64,000 nt of DNA from Butyrivibrio sp. YAB3001 (GCF_900112195.1 NZ_FOKR01000007.1:117584-181583); one strand, 5' to 3'. Shown: positions 8,582-17,702, counted from the stretch's first letter. Notes: generated by a model not told the origin, from the letters alone. Numbers and translations are program-made.

Positions 8582-9646
8582 ATGTTAAGAGAAGTATCCA
8601 AAGACTATATAACAAGTGCAAAACCAAACGCGTCATTCAGCATAAATACTGGCAGCGATTCAAACTATTATCAGTTAAAGCTGCCCTACCAGATCACATA
8701 TGAATTCTGTAGCGGTACCGAAGAAGATGATTATATGAACGCTATAACATTTTCAGAAGATGAATTCTTTTACGCCAGGGATTCTTTTCAAGGCCATGAC
8801 AAAGCATTTCATGATCATCCCCTTCATTTCCACGATTATTACGAAATCATGATAGTTCTGAGTGGAACTGTGACGCAGCGCATAGAAGATATAGACTACA
8901 AATACCCTGCCGGCACATGCTGTCTCATAAATAGAGGCATACGACATGCAGAAAATTTTGATACAGAGTCAAGCATCCTGTTCGTAGGACTGTCAACCAG
9001 TATGATTGGTGAACTGTTTACGGTTGCAGAACACTCTTCTTTTCATTCTGAAAAGGATTTTATGAAGAGCAACCTATACAGTTTTATCATTTCAGATCTC
9101 GATAATCCTGATCGGAAAGCATATCTGGATATGATACCCGCTTTCGCAAAGGCTACCGGCTTTGAGCAGTTAAAGAATCTTTCAACCGAAATGCTGAACA
9201 CAATGATGTTTCCTCACTTTGGATCTTCATATAAGATGAGAAGCCTGTTATCTGAACTGCTTTACTTTATTTCAAGCACAGACAATTACCACTGCACCGA
9301 AGTAGAAATGGGTATGGGAAATGATCAGCTCCTGTTTAGCCGTGTCGAACACCTTATGACGGAAAGAAATGGACGAGTAACCCGCTCAGAGCTTGAGAAA
9401 GTACTTAATTACAGCGGAGATTACCTTAATAGAATAGTGAATAAATTTACAGGTATGTGCCTTTACGACTATGGAATGACCTTCTGCTTGCGAAAAGCAG
9501 CAATGGATCTTGTAAACACAAAGGAATCCATCTCTTCAATTGCACAGAACCTGCAATTCTCCAACCGGACACATTTTTACTCTCTATTCGAAAAACAGTA
9601 TCATATGACTCCAAAGGAATACCGGGCAAAACATATTTCACCATAA
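8582..9646 (+). CDS. AraC-family transcriptional regulator
   Basis: A 354-residue regulator. Residues about 75-140 form a cupin-like sensor (HDHPLHFHDYYEIMIVLSG), and the last 100 residues are the two-HTH AraC DNA-binding domain, ending HFYSLFEKQYHMTPKEYRAKH. An AGGAG ribosome site supports the start. It is the only plus-strand gene in the first 35 kb and is divergent from the galactan transport operon, so it is the likely sugar-responsive activator of that operon. A strong terminator follows. Confidence 0.93.
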   Translation: MLREVSKDYITSAKPNASFSINTGSDSNYYQLKLPYQITYEFCSGTEEDDYMNAITFSEDEFFYARDSFQGHDKAFHDHPLHFHDYYEIMIVLSGTVTQRIEDIDYKYPAGTCCLINRGIRHAENFDTESSILFVGLSTSMIGELFTVAEHSSFHSEKDFMKSNLYSFIISDLDNPDRKAYLDMIPAFAKATGFEQLKNLSTEMLNTMMFPHFGSSYKMRSLLSELLYFISSTDNYHCTEVEMGMGNDQLLFSRVEHLMTERNGRVTRSELEKVLNYSGDYLNRIVNKFTGMCLYDYGMTFCLRKAAMDLVNTKESISSIAQNLQFSNRTHFYSLFEKQYHMTPKEYRAKHISP

Positions 9647-9654
9647 AACAAAGA

Positions 9655-9698
9655 GGTCTTACCATTGTAATCATAATGGTAAGACCGGTATATTTTTT
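9655..9698 (+). terminator. Intrinsic terminator of the araC-type gene
   Basis: A perfect 12-bp stem, GGTCTTACCATT (9655-9666) with AATGGTAAGACC (9675-9686), is followed by a T-rich tract on the plus strand. It also lies at the 3' side of the convergent SGNH fragment and may serve both. Confidence 0.85.
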
Positions 9699-9705
9699 CC
9701 AATAA

Positions 9706-10158
9706 TTATGTAATATTATGTTCCTCCATTGCTGCGCTCCACACTTCTCCTATTGGAGCTAGGAGTACATTTTGACTTGCGGCCAGTTCTCTGTATCTTC
9801 GATTCATTTCTTGCTGGTTTTCAGGCTTTCTCTTCTCAGCCCAGGTTTCGAAGATGACCGGTTTTGTCCCAACTTTTTTGCACAATTCTATAATCCTGCC
9901 AGCATTTGCTATAGTATCCGGCTCATCTCCCATTGGATGGGCTTGTTCCTGGATCACGCAGTAGTCGTAACCGCCGTGAAGTATGCTAAAACGCTCTGAA
10001 AAGTACTCCTCTTCCATGTGCCATTTAAGAGATCTGCCAGAATAGGCTAACATAGTAACAAGGCAAGGCTGCCCTGTGGAGTCCTCGAGCATACGTCTTG
10101 TTAGCTCGGGCATATCATTCATATATGTATGACTGTTTCCAATAAAAAGAACTTTCAT
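9706..10158 (-). CDS. SGNH-hydrolase-like protein, C-terminally truncated
   Basis: The N-terminus KVLFIGNSHTYMNDMPELT shows the block I Ser of a GDSL/SGNH-type esterase (GNSHT), and YDYCVIQEQAHPM plus KPVIFETWAEKR match later strands. The protein stops at 150 residues with EEHNIT, so the block V Asp-x-x-His that completes the catalytic dyad is absent. Family members of this type are usually 180 residues or more. It is therefore probably inactive, truncated close to the terminator at 9655-9698. Start supported by a GGAGG-like site. Confidence 0.7.
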   Translation of the reverse strand: MKVLFIGNSHTYMNDMPELTRRMLEDSTGQPCLVTMLAYSGRSLKWHMEEEYFSERFSILHGGYDYCVIQEQAHPMGDEPDTIANAGRIIELCKKVGTKPVIFETWAEKRKPENQQEMNRRYRELAASQNVLLAPIGEVWSAAMEEHNIT

Positions 10159-10230
10159 TGTCTCCTCCCGTTACTTGAAACTAGTAAACTGCTGTCATAG
10201 CTATAATGATTCTATGCCAAAAGGCATATA

Positions 10231-10274
10231 AAAAAGAGACTTTTTAAAGTGATTTCTTCTAAAAACCTCTTTTC
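10231..10274 (-). terminator. Probable terminator of the phosphotransferase gene
   Basis: AAAAGAG near 10267-10274 (minus sense) pairs with CTCTTTT near 10232-10238, extended by an A/T stem, followed by further T residues in the minus direction. It lies 33 nt past the stop of the phosphotransferase gene. Confidence 0.5.
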
Positions 10275-10306
10275 GTGCCAAGCAAGTGGTACAATATACC
10301 GGAATC

Positions 10307-11347
10307 TTACATCTCTACCTCAAAAGGTGATTCAACATCAAAAATATCACTGTAGAAACCAAACCAGCTAAGCCCCTCCACAAGGCACTTCACATTGTAG
10401 CTTTCTTCCTCATCAAAAACGAATTCTTCGCCTGAAGCCTTCTTTACCTCAAAGACATCAATGATATTTTCCATCAATACTGCATTGACCATCATTTCCA
10501 GATGCTCAAGTTCTTCATTGGTTATGGTACACTCAGTCCGGTATCCATTAATGACCGTCTGCATATATTTTTCCATATATGCCCTTCTTTCATTCACGTC
10601 ATTATTCCAGGCAATCCACCCAAGACCATGAGACCATAAATTGGCAATATCATATAAATACCAGCAAGTACGGCAGTTATCAAAATCAAATACATTGATT
10701 TTCCCTGTATCATACTCAATGTTATAGTTTCCATCGCTATAGTCAAAGTGAACCATTCCATAGTTTTCAGAGCTCCGCGGAAGTTTTCGCAGTTCCTCCA
10801 AAATTTTATGCAGCCTGTCTTTTACCCGACGCCCCATCTCCATATGTAAACAACAGAAATCATCCGGGATAAGGCTCTCGAAATAGTTTTCATTGTACTT
10901 CTCGAAGAAATCAAAACGCTTATGAATCGGGCTATAGTTCTTTGAAAGAGCATGTATTTTCCCTAAAACCTTGCCGGTAAGATAGAAGTACTCGTTTATC
11001 GAAACTCCATCAATATACTTGTAACCATGATCGGCTATCTGATCACCTTTTGCAATCTCGAACATGGTTACTACCTTCTCATCGATAATTTCAATATGGT
11101 TACCTTTCCCTGAGGGGATGGATTCTGCCACGCTGGCTCCACCTTCAGAAAGATAATGTACATACTCGATTTCCGCCTCATAATCCTCAATGCTTCTATC
11201 TGAAAGAGAAGACACTCTGAGAACCGAATCATTTCCAATCATAAATACCAAATTCCTGCCGCCCTCATGCCCGTGGACTTCCTTGGCTGAGGCAGTATCG
11301 AATCCGTAAAGCTGTGCCGCTTTGATTAAAAGATCTTTTTTTGTCAT
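10307..11347 (-). CDS. Aminoglycoside-phosphotransferase/choline-kinase fold protein
   Basis: A 346-residue protein kinase-like phosphotransferase. The Brenner motif appears as MVHFDYSDGNYNIE (HxDxxxxN variant with Asp and Asn), followed by INVFDFDNCRTCWYLYDIA, the metal-binding DFD. The N-terminal lobe has the nucleotide-binding strand NLVFMIGNDSVLRVSS. The group includes antibiotic and homoserine kinases as well as many of unknown substrate, so I would not call resistance. It is an intact gene in the mosaic of small trait genes. Confidence 0.85.
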   Translation of the reverse strand: MTKKDLLIKAAQLYGFDTASAKEVHGHEGGRNLVFMIGNDSVLRVSSLSDRSIEDYEAEIEYVHYLSEGGASVAESIPSGKGNHIEIIDEKVVTMFEIAKGDQIADHGYKYIDGVSINEYFYLTGKVLGKIHALSKNYSPIHKRFDFFEKYNENYFESLIPDDFCCLHMEMGRRVKDRLHKILEELRKLPRSSENYGMVHFDYSDGNYNIEYDTGKINVFDFDNCRTCWYLYDIANLWSHGLGWIAWNNDVNERRAYMEKYMQTVINGYRTECTITNEELEHLEMMVNAVLMENIIDVFEVKKASGEEFVFDEEESYNVKCLVEGLSWFGFYSDIFDVESPFEVEM

Positions 11348-11403
11348 ATGACTTTTTTAATCCTTTTCTTCTTGGTCGATTATCCTGCAATATATTGCTT
11401 ACT

Positions 11404-11805
11404 TTAATGCCCTTCAATGTTGTCTGGGAAAGGTGCATCACCATAAATAGTTATAATATAACTCCCATCATTCTTTTCCAACGCATAATACTCATATCGT
11501 GCCTCAAATATGCTGTCCGCCTCATCCTCAGGCATATTTGAATTAAATGTGACCTTGGATTGACATTCAACATAGTTACTTGTTCCAGAAGTGTTTCCGG
11601 TAAAAGAATATGTATCAACTATACTTGCATCTTCTATAGACTTCTCTATATATGCCGTTAGCTCTTTTGTCTGCTTGTTTGTTGCCGCATGATTGGCTAT
11701 ATATCCAACTACCTCTATTACTACAAAAAGAGATAAAAGCAGAGCTGGAATCGATACTATCGTAATTCCTATTACTACAAAAATCTTACTAAATACCTTT
11801 TTCAT
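11404..11805 (-). CDS. Hypothetical membrane-anchored protein, 133 aa
   Basis: One N-terminal membrane segment (IFVVIGITIVSIPALLLSLF) is followed by an extracellular domain of about 90 residues (SFTGNTSGTSNYVECQSKVTF, ALEKNDGSYIITIYGDAPF). No lipobox is seen. The family is not one I recognise. It starts just downstream of an inverted repeat at 11818-11853 that could carry its promoter or operator. Confidence 0.6.
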   Translation of the reverse strand: MKKVFSKIFVVIGITIVSIPALLLSLFVVIEVVGYIANHAATNKQTKELTAYIEKSIEDASIVDTYSFTGNTSGTSNYVECQSKVTFNSNMPEDEADSIFEARYEYYALEKNDGSYIITIYGDAPFPDNIEGH

Positions 11806-11817
11806 ACATTCCCCCTA

Positions 11818-11853
11818 CGATAGTATACTTTACTGTAAGATAACTTACTATCG
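11818..11853. repeat. Inverted repeat upstream of the 133-aa protein gene
   Basis: CGATAGTA (11818-11825) and TACTATCG (11846-11853) are perfect inverted arms with a 20-bp spacer. The position, about 13 nt upstream of the start at 11805, fits an operator or an mRNA leader hairpin. No terminator-like T run follows. Confidence 0.45.
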
Positions 11854-11875
11854 CATCATCCTTATAAAGTGGTAT

Positions 11876-12469
11876 TTATTGAGTTCGTCTCTTCGCTATA
11901 GCTGTAAAGATCATTCGACCAGCGCACATCGAGAGGATTGTAACTATATTCCATATAACAACAAATACACGGAATTCTTCCGGTACAAGGGTTAACATAT
12001 AAACGTATGCCACTGTAAGTATGGATCCAAAAAGCAAATTGGGAATTCTTAATTTCGGCATATGCTGATTAACAAGTTCCATATCGCTGACAAGAAAAAT
12101 GGGTCCCACAAAAAGATAAGACACAATCTCCCCTATATGAAGCGTCATAAATAGCCATAACGCAATACAGAAGAATTCATTAGCCTCTCCAACAATCCTA
12201 ATAATCCCGGCAGAGATTATAGCAAATAATGCATTTGCCATCAGTCCTCCATAAGCGCTAAGCACATACTGGATTGGTTTAAGATTTTCCCACACTTCAG
12301 CATCTACACCACCTGGTGTCGAAAAGAATATGTATGGCTTTACCTGTACCCTCCACCAATCATTTTTCAGATTATATTTGCGATACCATAATGCATGACC
12401 CACTTCATGCAGCCAAACAACCGCATATAAAACAATATATCCAATTAAAAAATATAAAATGTATTTCAA
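11876..12469 (-). CDS. Membrane protein with HExxH zinc-protease motif (M50-like)
   Basis: A 197-residue protein with about four to five membrane helices. Helix 1 ends in VVWLHEVGHALWYRKY, where HEVGH inside a membrane helix is the zinc-binding motif of site-2-protease-like M50 and DUF3267-type proteins. The usual second metal motif (NPxxDG) is not obvious. It may be a membrane protease or a non-proteolytic relative. Neighbours give no clear substrate. Confidence 0.6.
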   Translation of the reverse strand: MKYILYFLIGYIVLYAVVWLHEVGHALWYRKYNLKNDWWRVQVKPYIFFSTPGGVDAEVWENLKPIQYVLSAYGGLMANALFAIISAGIIRIVGEANEFFCIALWLFMTLHIGEIVSYLFVGPIFLVSDMELVNQHMPKLRIPNLLFGSILTVAYVYMLTLVPEEFRVFVVIWNIVTILSMCAGRMIFTAIAKRRTQ

Positions 12470-12514
12470 ACTACAATTCTCCTTCTATACAGGAAGATAA
12501 TCCTACAATCATAA

Positions 12515-13024
12515 TCATTTCACAGCCTTGAGTACAAATCCCTGAAGTTCCAGCTCTTTTCCGGAATCAGTAGTCATCTTCTCTATACCCTGATCTATGA
12601 TTTCATAATCATCTGCAAACTTGCGAAGAAGCTTCATGCTGCCAATGTTGCGTACGTCAGCCTCGTAAAAGAACTCAGTTTTCCCGTATTTATCACGAGC
12701 TCGGTCAAGTGCCACCTTTAATGCTTCGTATGCGTAGCCTTTATTCCATTCAGATGCTTTAATCCATACACCAACCTCAGGGCACACTTCTGAAAGGCCA
12801 TGTATTTCTGAACTTCCGACAAACTTTCCCTCTTCAGATATTACTGATAGCAAGATTGTTTCTCCATGCTCAGCTTCATCAAGAAAACTCTGCAGCAGAT
12901 CTTTTGCTTCCTCTAAACTTTCAAACGGATCTGGCCACTGATACTTTGTGATCTCCTCGGTAAACGCATTGAAATAATCTTCTAAATAATCCATTCGAAA
13001 TGGTTCTATTTCGATTTTTCCCAC
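12515..13024 (-). CDS. GNAT acetyltransferase (RimJ/RimL-like)
   Basis: A 169-residue GNAT protein of the ribosomal-protein-acetylase-like subgroup: VCPEVGVWIKASEWNKGYAY is motif A with the acetyl-CoA loop, FFYEADVRNIGSMKLLRKF is motif B. Targets in this subgroup range from ribosomal protein N-termini to small molecules; the substrate is unknown here. One of five full or partial GNAT genes in the first 19 kb. Confidence 0.85.
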   Translation of the reverse strand: MGKIEIEPFRMDYLEDYFNAFTEEITKYQWPDPFESLEEAKDLLQSFLDEAEHGETILLSVISEEGKFVGSSEIHGLSEVCPEVGVWIKASEWNKGYAYEALKVALDRARDKYGKTEFFYEADVRNIGSMKLLRKFADDYEIIDQGIEKMTTDSGKELELQGFVLKAVK

Positions 13025-13069
13025 TCATTTCCCTCCAACATAAAACTGCAATTTACAATAAGCCATGAC

Positions 13070-13597
13070 TTAGGCATAGCATTCAAATTCTTCCAACTGA
13101 CTTCCAATCCTGTTTACAGCTACATCGATAAAATTCATCAGCATCTCAGAAGGAAAATACTTGTGACCAGAAACATCAAATCGCTCTGTGTCAGAGCAGT
13201 TCCAGAATGTGTTCTGTATTTCTGACAAGCTATCTGCAGCTGCTATAGCCTGTTCATTTGTCATGTCTCTAAGGTCATCACCCTCAATACTTTCTATAAC
13301 GATCCAAATATCTTTCCCGTCATTATAGTTTCCATAGAATGCAGGAACTTTAAAACCATGTCCCTGCAGATAGTTTGCATAATTTGTCACTTCCCTTTCA
13401 GATGTTTTTTTCAAGATTTTTATGCCATTTGCTGACCTGATCTTATAAACATCATATTCGCGAAAATCGTCCTCTTCTTCACTATAACGCTCGCAGATTC
13501 TTGTTATATCCTCAAAAAGTCCATCTCCCAATATTGTCGCAACTATACTTTTAATTTTGACATCAACATTACTATTCTCATACCTACCAATATTCAA
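13070..13597 (-). CDS. Phosphotransferase-like protein, N-terminal lobe only
   Basis: The 175-residue product has the N-lobe features of an APH/choline-kinase fold (EYDVYKIRSANGIKILKK, EREVTNYANYLQGHGFKVPA, DIWIVIESIEGDDL) but ends at EFECYA before the catalytic HxD and metal-binding DxD. Complete relatives are near 300 residues, so this is probably a non-functional truncation. The start is a TTG at 13597 and its first codons lie in the segment duplicated at 1939. Confidence 0.65.
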   Translation of the reverse strand: MNIGRYENSNVDVKIKSIVATILGDGLFEDITRICERYSEEEDDFREYDVYKIRSANGIKILKKTSEREVTNYANYLQGHGFKVPAFYGNYNDGKDIWIVIESIEGDDLRDMTNEQAIAAADSLSEIQNTFWNCSDTERFDVSGHKYFPSEMLMNFIDVAVNRIGSQLEEFECYA

Positions 13598-13618
13598 TGG
13601 TATACGCCTCCGTCCTCG

Positions 13619-14851
13619 TTATTCGTCTGCCTTCTTATACAAAAGCGGGAAACTTGCACGATCAAACACATTCAGTAGTAAAATCAGCATAATTGCTATG
13701 ACACCAACTACAGCAACAAAAAGCCAGGCACTACTAAAGCCATATGTATCAAACAATTTTCCTATTAGGATATTTCCAAGAGACGTTATGGCCATACAAA
13801 AGATATTGATTGTTGAGTTTACCCTTCCCCAATGTGTTGAAGGCACACGCCTTGTCATGTAGGGTGAGCTGGCTATGGTACAGAAGATTTCTCCTATCGT
13901 AAACACTGTCATCAGCACGAAATAAACAGGAATCCATCTGCCAAAGAAATTAAAGCTGACAAGACCAATTACGATCAAGGCTTCGCCAATCAGGAATTTC
14001 CTGACATCAATAATATTTGCAAGAAGCGTTGTTATAAGCGGAGTTCCAATTACAACCACTATCGCATTTGTACTGGTTAGTAGTCCAAATATCGTTGCAC
14101 CTTTAGCATCATAAAGGTGCTCCATGTGAAGCGGCAAAAGATAATTGAACTGCGAGTAAACCAGATTACAGAATCCCGAGGCAGCAATGTACAAAAGCAG
14201 TATTTTACGCTCCTTCAGGATTTCCAATAGCTTTGCTCCTTCGCGTTTTTCCTCATACTCACTTACATTTTTCTTTTCAACACTAAGCTTCTTGATAAAA
14301 AGAATAATTAAAAGTGTTGAAGAAAACGTCGCTACTGAGGTTATCAAAAAGGCAAGCCATAAATAGTGTTCAAATAATAACCCGCCAAGCGTAGGTGCAA
14401 GCACAAGTCCCAGATTCATGCCAAGGTACTGAAGACTATATGCCTGCTCTCTGTTGTCAGAATCACTAAGGTCAGCGATAAGCGCATCATAAGATGGTCC
14501 TTCTACCGCTGCAAAAAGACCTGCAATATAGAAAAGAGCGACACTGACAAAGGATAGTGGAATCAAACCGCTGATAAAATAGCAGATTACAGTTACCATA
14601 TCACAACAAACTATAATCTTTTTTCTACTAACACTGTCGGCAAGCTTTCCACCCAGTATTACAATTGGAAATTGGAATATTGCCAGTACCATATCTATAG
14701 TTGCAATGGTTGTAGCACTGTAACCAAGCTTATTCTTGAGAATCAGTGTCATTATGGGCCAGATAAGAGAACCCATGCTTGTTACTATGCGTCCAAAAAA
14801 TAGGACGTAGATTTCTTTGCTTAAATTCTTGTATTGCTTTAAATACTTCAT
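13619..14851 (-). CDS. MFS transporter (drug efflux type)
   Basis: A 410-residue major facilitator protein with twelve predicted helices. Motif A between helices 2 and 3 reads GGKLADSVSRKKIIV, the standard gating loop. The overall form, including SALFLLFLNVFDRASFPLL-like tail, fits MdtG/YttB-like antiporters that export drugs or metabolites. Parts of this gene are copied, with a large internal deletion, at 1939-2169. The next gene downstream begins only 22 nt away. Confidence 0.85.
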   Translation of the reverse strand: MKYLKQYKNLSKEIYVLFFGRIVTSMGSLIWPIMTLILKNKLGYSATTIATIDMVLAIFQFPIVILGGKLADSVSRKKIIVCCDMVTVICYFISGLIPLSFVSVALFYIAGLFAAVEGPSYDALIADLSDSDNREQAYSLQYLGMNLGLVLAPTLGGLLFEHYLWLAFLITSVATFSSTLLIILFIKKLSVEKKNVSEYEEKREGAKLLEILKERKILLLYIAASGFCNLVYSQFNYLLPLHMEHLYDAKGATIFGLLTSTNAIVVVIGTPLITTLLANIIDVRKFLIGEALIVIGLVSFNFFGRWIPVYFVLMTVFTIGEIFCTIASSPYMTRRVPSTHWGRVNSTINIFCMAITSLGNILIGKLFDTYGFSSAWLFVAVVGVIAIMLILLLNVFDRASFPLLYKKADE

Positions 14852-14876
14852 TGCTAGTTAATGTTCCTTATGTATG

Positions 14877-15003
14877 TTATTTGCTAAGTTCCTCGATGGT
14901 CTTATCGATTTCATCAAGTTCTCTGCCATATTTTACACCCCATTCGGTCTTAAGGAGCTGTTTCTTTTTCTTATAGTACTTGATGGCAGATTCTGTGTCG
15001 CCT
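14877..15003 (-). pseudogene. C-terminal coding remnant of an unidentified gene
   Basis: The minus strand reads about 40 codons to a TAA: DTESAIKYYKKKKQLL, then TEWGVKYGREL and DEIDKTIEELSK. It is helical and charged. The frame is closed upstream by a TGA at the edge of the GNAT gene's 3' flank and no start exists. It is the tail of a lost gene; I cannot name the family. Confidence 0.45.
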
Positions 15004-15018
15004 CATCCAATCATCGGT

Positions 15019-15663
15019 TTAATTATCGTCATTATTGTCTCTACAGCACCATCGACAAATTTGTCCGACATCTCTGTCTGCGTTAATCTTACGTGCAAAT
15101 GCAGCATATTTTTCAATATCCGATGTTACTGCTACTAAATTCCCCACATAGCGCATGGTAAAGGCTTTTTCATCTACATTCCCGTTCAGCACACAGCATG
15201 CTGGATCTTTAAATATTTCAAATCCGCAGTTTAAGTGGAACCGCAAAGAGGCCTCGTTACTCTTATTTACAGTGTCTGTTATTTCGAAAAAACCTTCACT
15301 TCCAAGTTTTTCAAATAACAGTTCCATCATTTTTCTTGCATAGCCCTTTCTCCTTTGAGAGGGCATAGTCTCAAGTGCCTCAGCAAAAAAATTATTGTCT
15401 TTGCCTTCTACGGGAAAAAGACGGATAGCCGATAGCCATTCCCCATTGTCTTCAATGGCATAATATCTATTTCCCGGTTTATTGTAAAATCCAGTTTTCA
15501 AATAATCATAGAACTTCTGCTCCACAAGATGACGTCCCTTATCTAGATCAGTCTCTTCTGGATAAAAATATGAAGCATTATCCTCATTGCTTTCACGATA
15601 AACTTCCATTAGTTTCGAAAAGTCCAAGGATTCCAATGTATAAAATTCCAGCAATCTCATCAT
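15019..15663 (-). CDS. GNAT acetyltransferase, 214 aa
   Basis: GNAT features: YYAIEDNGEWLSAIRLFP, then TMPSQRRKGYARKMMELLF (motif A, acetyl-CoA loop RRKGYA) and TVNKSNEASLRFHLNCGFE (motif B). About 50 residues follow the catalytic fold. The codons for the tail (TSDIEKYAAFARKINAD) lie in a 57-bp block repeated exactly at 18230-18286, so the tail or that other copy derives from duplication. GAGGAAA before the ATG is a good ribosome site, and a 28-codon frame ends just ahead of it. Confidence 0.8.
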   Translation of the reverse strand: MMRLLEFYTLESLDFSKLMEVYRESNEDNASYFYPEETDLDKGRHLVEQKFYDYLKTGFYNKPGNRYYAIEDNGEWLSAIRLFPVEGKDNNFFAEALETMPSQRRKGYARKMMELLFEKLGSEGFFEITDTVNKSNEASLRFHLNCGFEIFKDPACCVLNGNVDEKAFTMRYVGNLVAVTSDIEKYAAFARKINADRDVGQICRWCCRDNNDDN

Positions 15664-15667
15664 TTCA

Positions 15668-15754
15668 TTATTTCCTCAACTTCCGCGCATCTTCATATTT
15701 TTCATCATCAAACAATGCCCTCGCTTCGGATATCATTTTCTGTATTTTTTCCAT
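15668..15754 (-). CDS. Possible 28-aa upstream ORF coupled to the GNAT gene
   Basis: ATG at 15754 opens MEKIQKMISEARALFDDEK and ends KLRK with TAA 4 nt before the GNAT start; the ribosome site of the GNAT gene is inside its last codons. That spacing is typical of translational coupling or of a leader peptide. GGGAAG lies 7 nt upstream. It could equally be the remnant of an older gene. Confidence 0.35.
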   Translation of the reverse strand: MEKIQKMISEARALFDDEKYEDARKLRK

Positions 15755-15811
15755 AAAAGAACTTCCCAAACCTCTCCTAAGTTATATAGTCTTATTCTAG
15801 TTCTCTAATGT

Positions 15812-16042
15812 TTATTTTTCTCTTGTATATGGAAATACTTTTCCACAATCGTTGCATTTGAAGTATTCTGTAAAATTGCCCTTAACGACAGGTGTACTGC
15901 TGGCCATGCGAGATCTGCCTCCGACATCAAAAGCATTAAGCAAAACACCACTTACTCCAGCATTTCCATCCTCCATGTCAATCTTGGTATAATTGATACT
16001 CTTGCATTTTGGACATTTGATTTTCTTGATAAAAAAACCCAT
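15812..16042 (-). CDS. Small zinc-ribbon protein
   Basis: A roughly 76-residue protein, MGFFIKKIKCPKCKSINYT with a first CPKC knuckle and a second CNDCGKVFPY knuckle at the end, so one zinc ribbon. The middle (NAFDVGGRSRMAS) is a flexible loop. Function unknown; such proteins bind nucleic acid or partner proteins. I chose the ATG at 16042, with GAGGG 7 nt upstream, over an in-frame ATG at 16081. A predicted LytTR-type promoter precedes it, which makes it a candidate member of the two-component regulon at 26 kb. Confidence 0.7.
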   Translation of the reverse strand: MGFFIKKIKCPKCKSINYTKIDMEDGNAGVSGVLLNAFDVGGRSRMASSTPVVKGNFTEYFKCNDCGKVFPYTREK

Positions 16043-16112
16043 TTTGTCGTCCCTCTTCTTAACTGTCCTATCCTCATGCATTGGTTAAAAAAATAAGATT
16101 ATTATGCCTCAG

Positions 16113-16181
16113 ATTATATACAGTTTCTTCATCCTTGGGCCTTAAATGTAATAATTAACCGCCAGATTGTAATAATTTGCA
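16113..16181 (-). promoter_or_regulatory. Predicted LytTR-regulated promoter, copy A
   Basis: TGTAATAATT occurs at 16147-16156 and again at 16168-16177, a 21-bp direct repeat (two helical turns). In the minus sense each unit reads GTTAATTATTACA or a variant, matching the GTTNAT core of LytTR sites. Exactly 28 nt beyond is TATAAT (16113-16118 complement), with no recognisable -35, as expected for an activator-dependent promoter. It points at the zinc-ribbon gene. Confidence 0.6.
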
Positions 16182-16241
16182 GTTTCTTTAGGTATAAATA
16201 AGCCTATTGTCCTACTAACTTTTTTTCAAAGTCTTCATGCC

Positions 16242-17702
16242 TTACTTTTCGTGTCTTATCTTCGCATCGTCGATGTATAACCTTTCTGTGGCAATCCTGT
16301 CTACAAATGTCTTGTCATGAGATGTAAATACCAATGTTCCTTCATACTCCACCAGCATTTTTTCCAGAGCTTCGACAGATGGGATGTCCAGATAATTAGT
16401 GGGCTCATCAAGGATAAGGAGATTCACGTCCGATACAAACAGCATTGCAAAGGACAGTTTCATGCGCTCTCCACCTGAAAGTTCTTTTGCCTTTTTATTC
16501 ATATCTCTTTCCGAAAGCAAAAGCCGGGCCAAAACTATTCTTGATATACTCTCACTTTGTATACTGACTCTGCGAACATTTTCAAGGACTGTCTGCCCAA
16601 GATCAATCTGGGACATATTTTGCCTTGCATAGCCTATCTTGGCTCCCGGGACAACGTATACTCCTTCCCTCCTGCTGATGAGTTCAAGCAAGGTCGTCTT
16701 GCCTGCTCCATTTCCACCCAGAAGAGCCACCTTGCTTCCATTTTTTATCATGAAATCAGCATCATCGAGGATAATGTGATCATCATAGGCAAAAGAAATA
16801 TGCTCTCCGCGGATCAATATCGGATTCCTTGGCGGATTTGTCAGTCTGAAATCTGGTCTGACGGTAGGTTCTTCCTTGGGCTTTTCTTTTACCTCCATAT
16901 GTTCAAGGCGTTTAAGTACGTTTGTTGCACTGCGTTCTATTCCACGAGCCTTGTCCTCCGGTTTTCTGTTGCCGATAAATGCTCTCACCTTCGCTTCACT
17001 TGCCGACATGTTCTTTGGCTTCCTGTCTACCGTTTTTGCCTTAGCTTTTTTCTCTATGTAGACACTTTGAAGCCTCTTTTTCTCAGCCTGATAATTCTCG
17101 AATTCTGCCTGCTGAGTTTTAAGCTGCTCTTCCTTCTGAGCCACATATTCATCGTAGTTTCCGTCATAGCTGTGAAGTTTGCCAAAAGAAATCTCAACTA
17201 TCCTGTCGCATACTTCATTGAGGACTGCCCTGTCATGACTGATTATGACCAATGTATCTATTTCTTTTAGTCTTTTTATCAGCATTTTCACGCCATCATA
17301 ATCAAGATTTGACGTAGGTTCATCTAAAAAGGCAACTGCATGGGGACTGGAAAAGAGCTGTGCCAGCCTTATCCTTGTATCTTCGCCGCCACTTACATTT
17401 TCCTGCCAGATGTGATCTGCAACTCCCATCTTACCAGCCTCTGCATAATCAGTTTCAAAATATGCACTGTTCGAACCAAACTGTTCAAAGTAAAATGGGA
17501 TGCATTTTCTTGAGACTGTTCCTGTTGTTGGTTCCAACCCACCCGATAGAATCTTAAGAAGCGTACTCTTGCCTGTGCCATTCATTCCAACAAGTCCTAC
17601 CTTCTCACCCTCATACAGATAGAATCTATCAAAATCAAGTACGGTCTGCTCTCCATAGGAATGAACGATCTTTTCTGCTTTTATCAATAAATTTCTTGCC
17701 AT
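16242..17702 (-). CDS. ABC-F ATPase, antibiotic-resistance (ribosomal protection) type
   Basis: A 486-residue soluble protein with two ABC domains and no membrane segments. Walker A motifs are GLVGMNGTGKSTLLKIL and LLGGNGAGKTTLLELI; signatures are VSGGEDTRIRLAQ and LSGGERMKLSFAM; the Lys/Gln-rich interdomain linker covers about residues 190-280. Length and architecture match Vga/Lsa/Msr/CplR-type proteins, which displace lincosamides, streptogramins, pleuromutilins or macrolides from the ribosome. A long structured leader precedes it, typical of inducible ABC-F genes. The drug profile cannot be predicted from sequence alone. Confidence 0.85.
   Translation of the reverse strand: MARNLLIKAEKIVHSYGEQTVLDFDRFYLYEGEKVGLVGMNGTGKSTLLKILSGGLEPTTGTVSRKCIPFYFEQFGSNSAYFETDYAEAGKMGVADHIWQENVSGGEDTRIRLAQLFSSPHAVAFLDEPTSNLDYDGVKMLIKRLKEIDTLVIISHDRAVLNEVCDRIVEISFGKLHSYDGNYDEYVAQKEEQLKTQQAEFENYQAEKKRLQSVYIEKKAKAKTVDRKPKNMSASEAKVRAFIGNRKPEDKARGIERSATNVLKRLEHMEVKEKPKEEPTVRPDFRLTNPPRNPILIRGEHISFAYDDHIILDDADFMIKNGSKVALLGGNGAGKTTLLELISRREGVYVVPGAKIGYARQNMSQIDLGQTVLENVRRVSIQSESISRIVLARLLLSERDMNKKAKELSGGERMKLSFAMLFVSDVNLLILDEPTNYLDIPSVEALEKMLVEYEGTLVFTSHDKTFVDRIATERLYIDDAKIRHEK

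Noticed and set aside
10307..11347. Aminoglycoside resistance gene
   Set aside because: Only the general phosphotransferase fold is supported; the superfamily includes many metabolic kinases.
13070..14851. Integron-like gene cassette array
   Set aside because: No integrase and no attC-like imperfect inverted repeats between genes were seen; the mosaic is better explained by scattered recombination.
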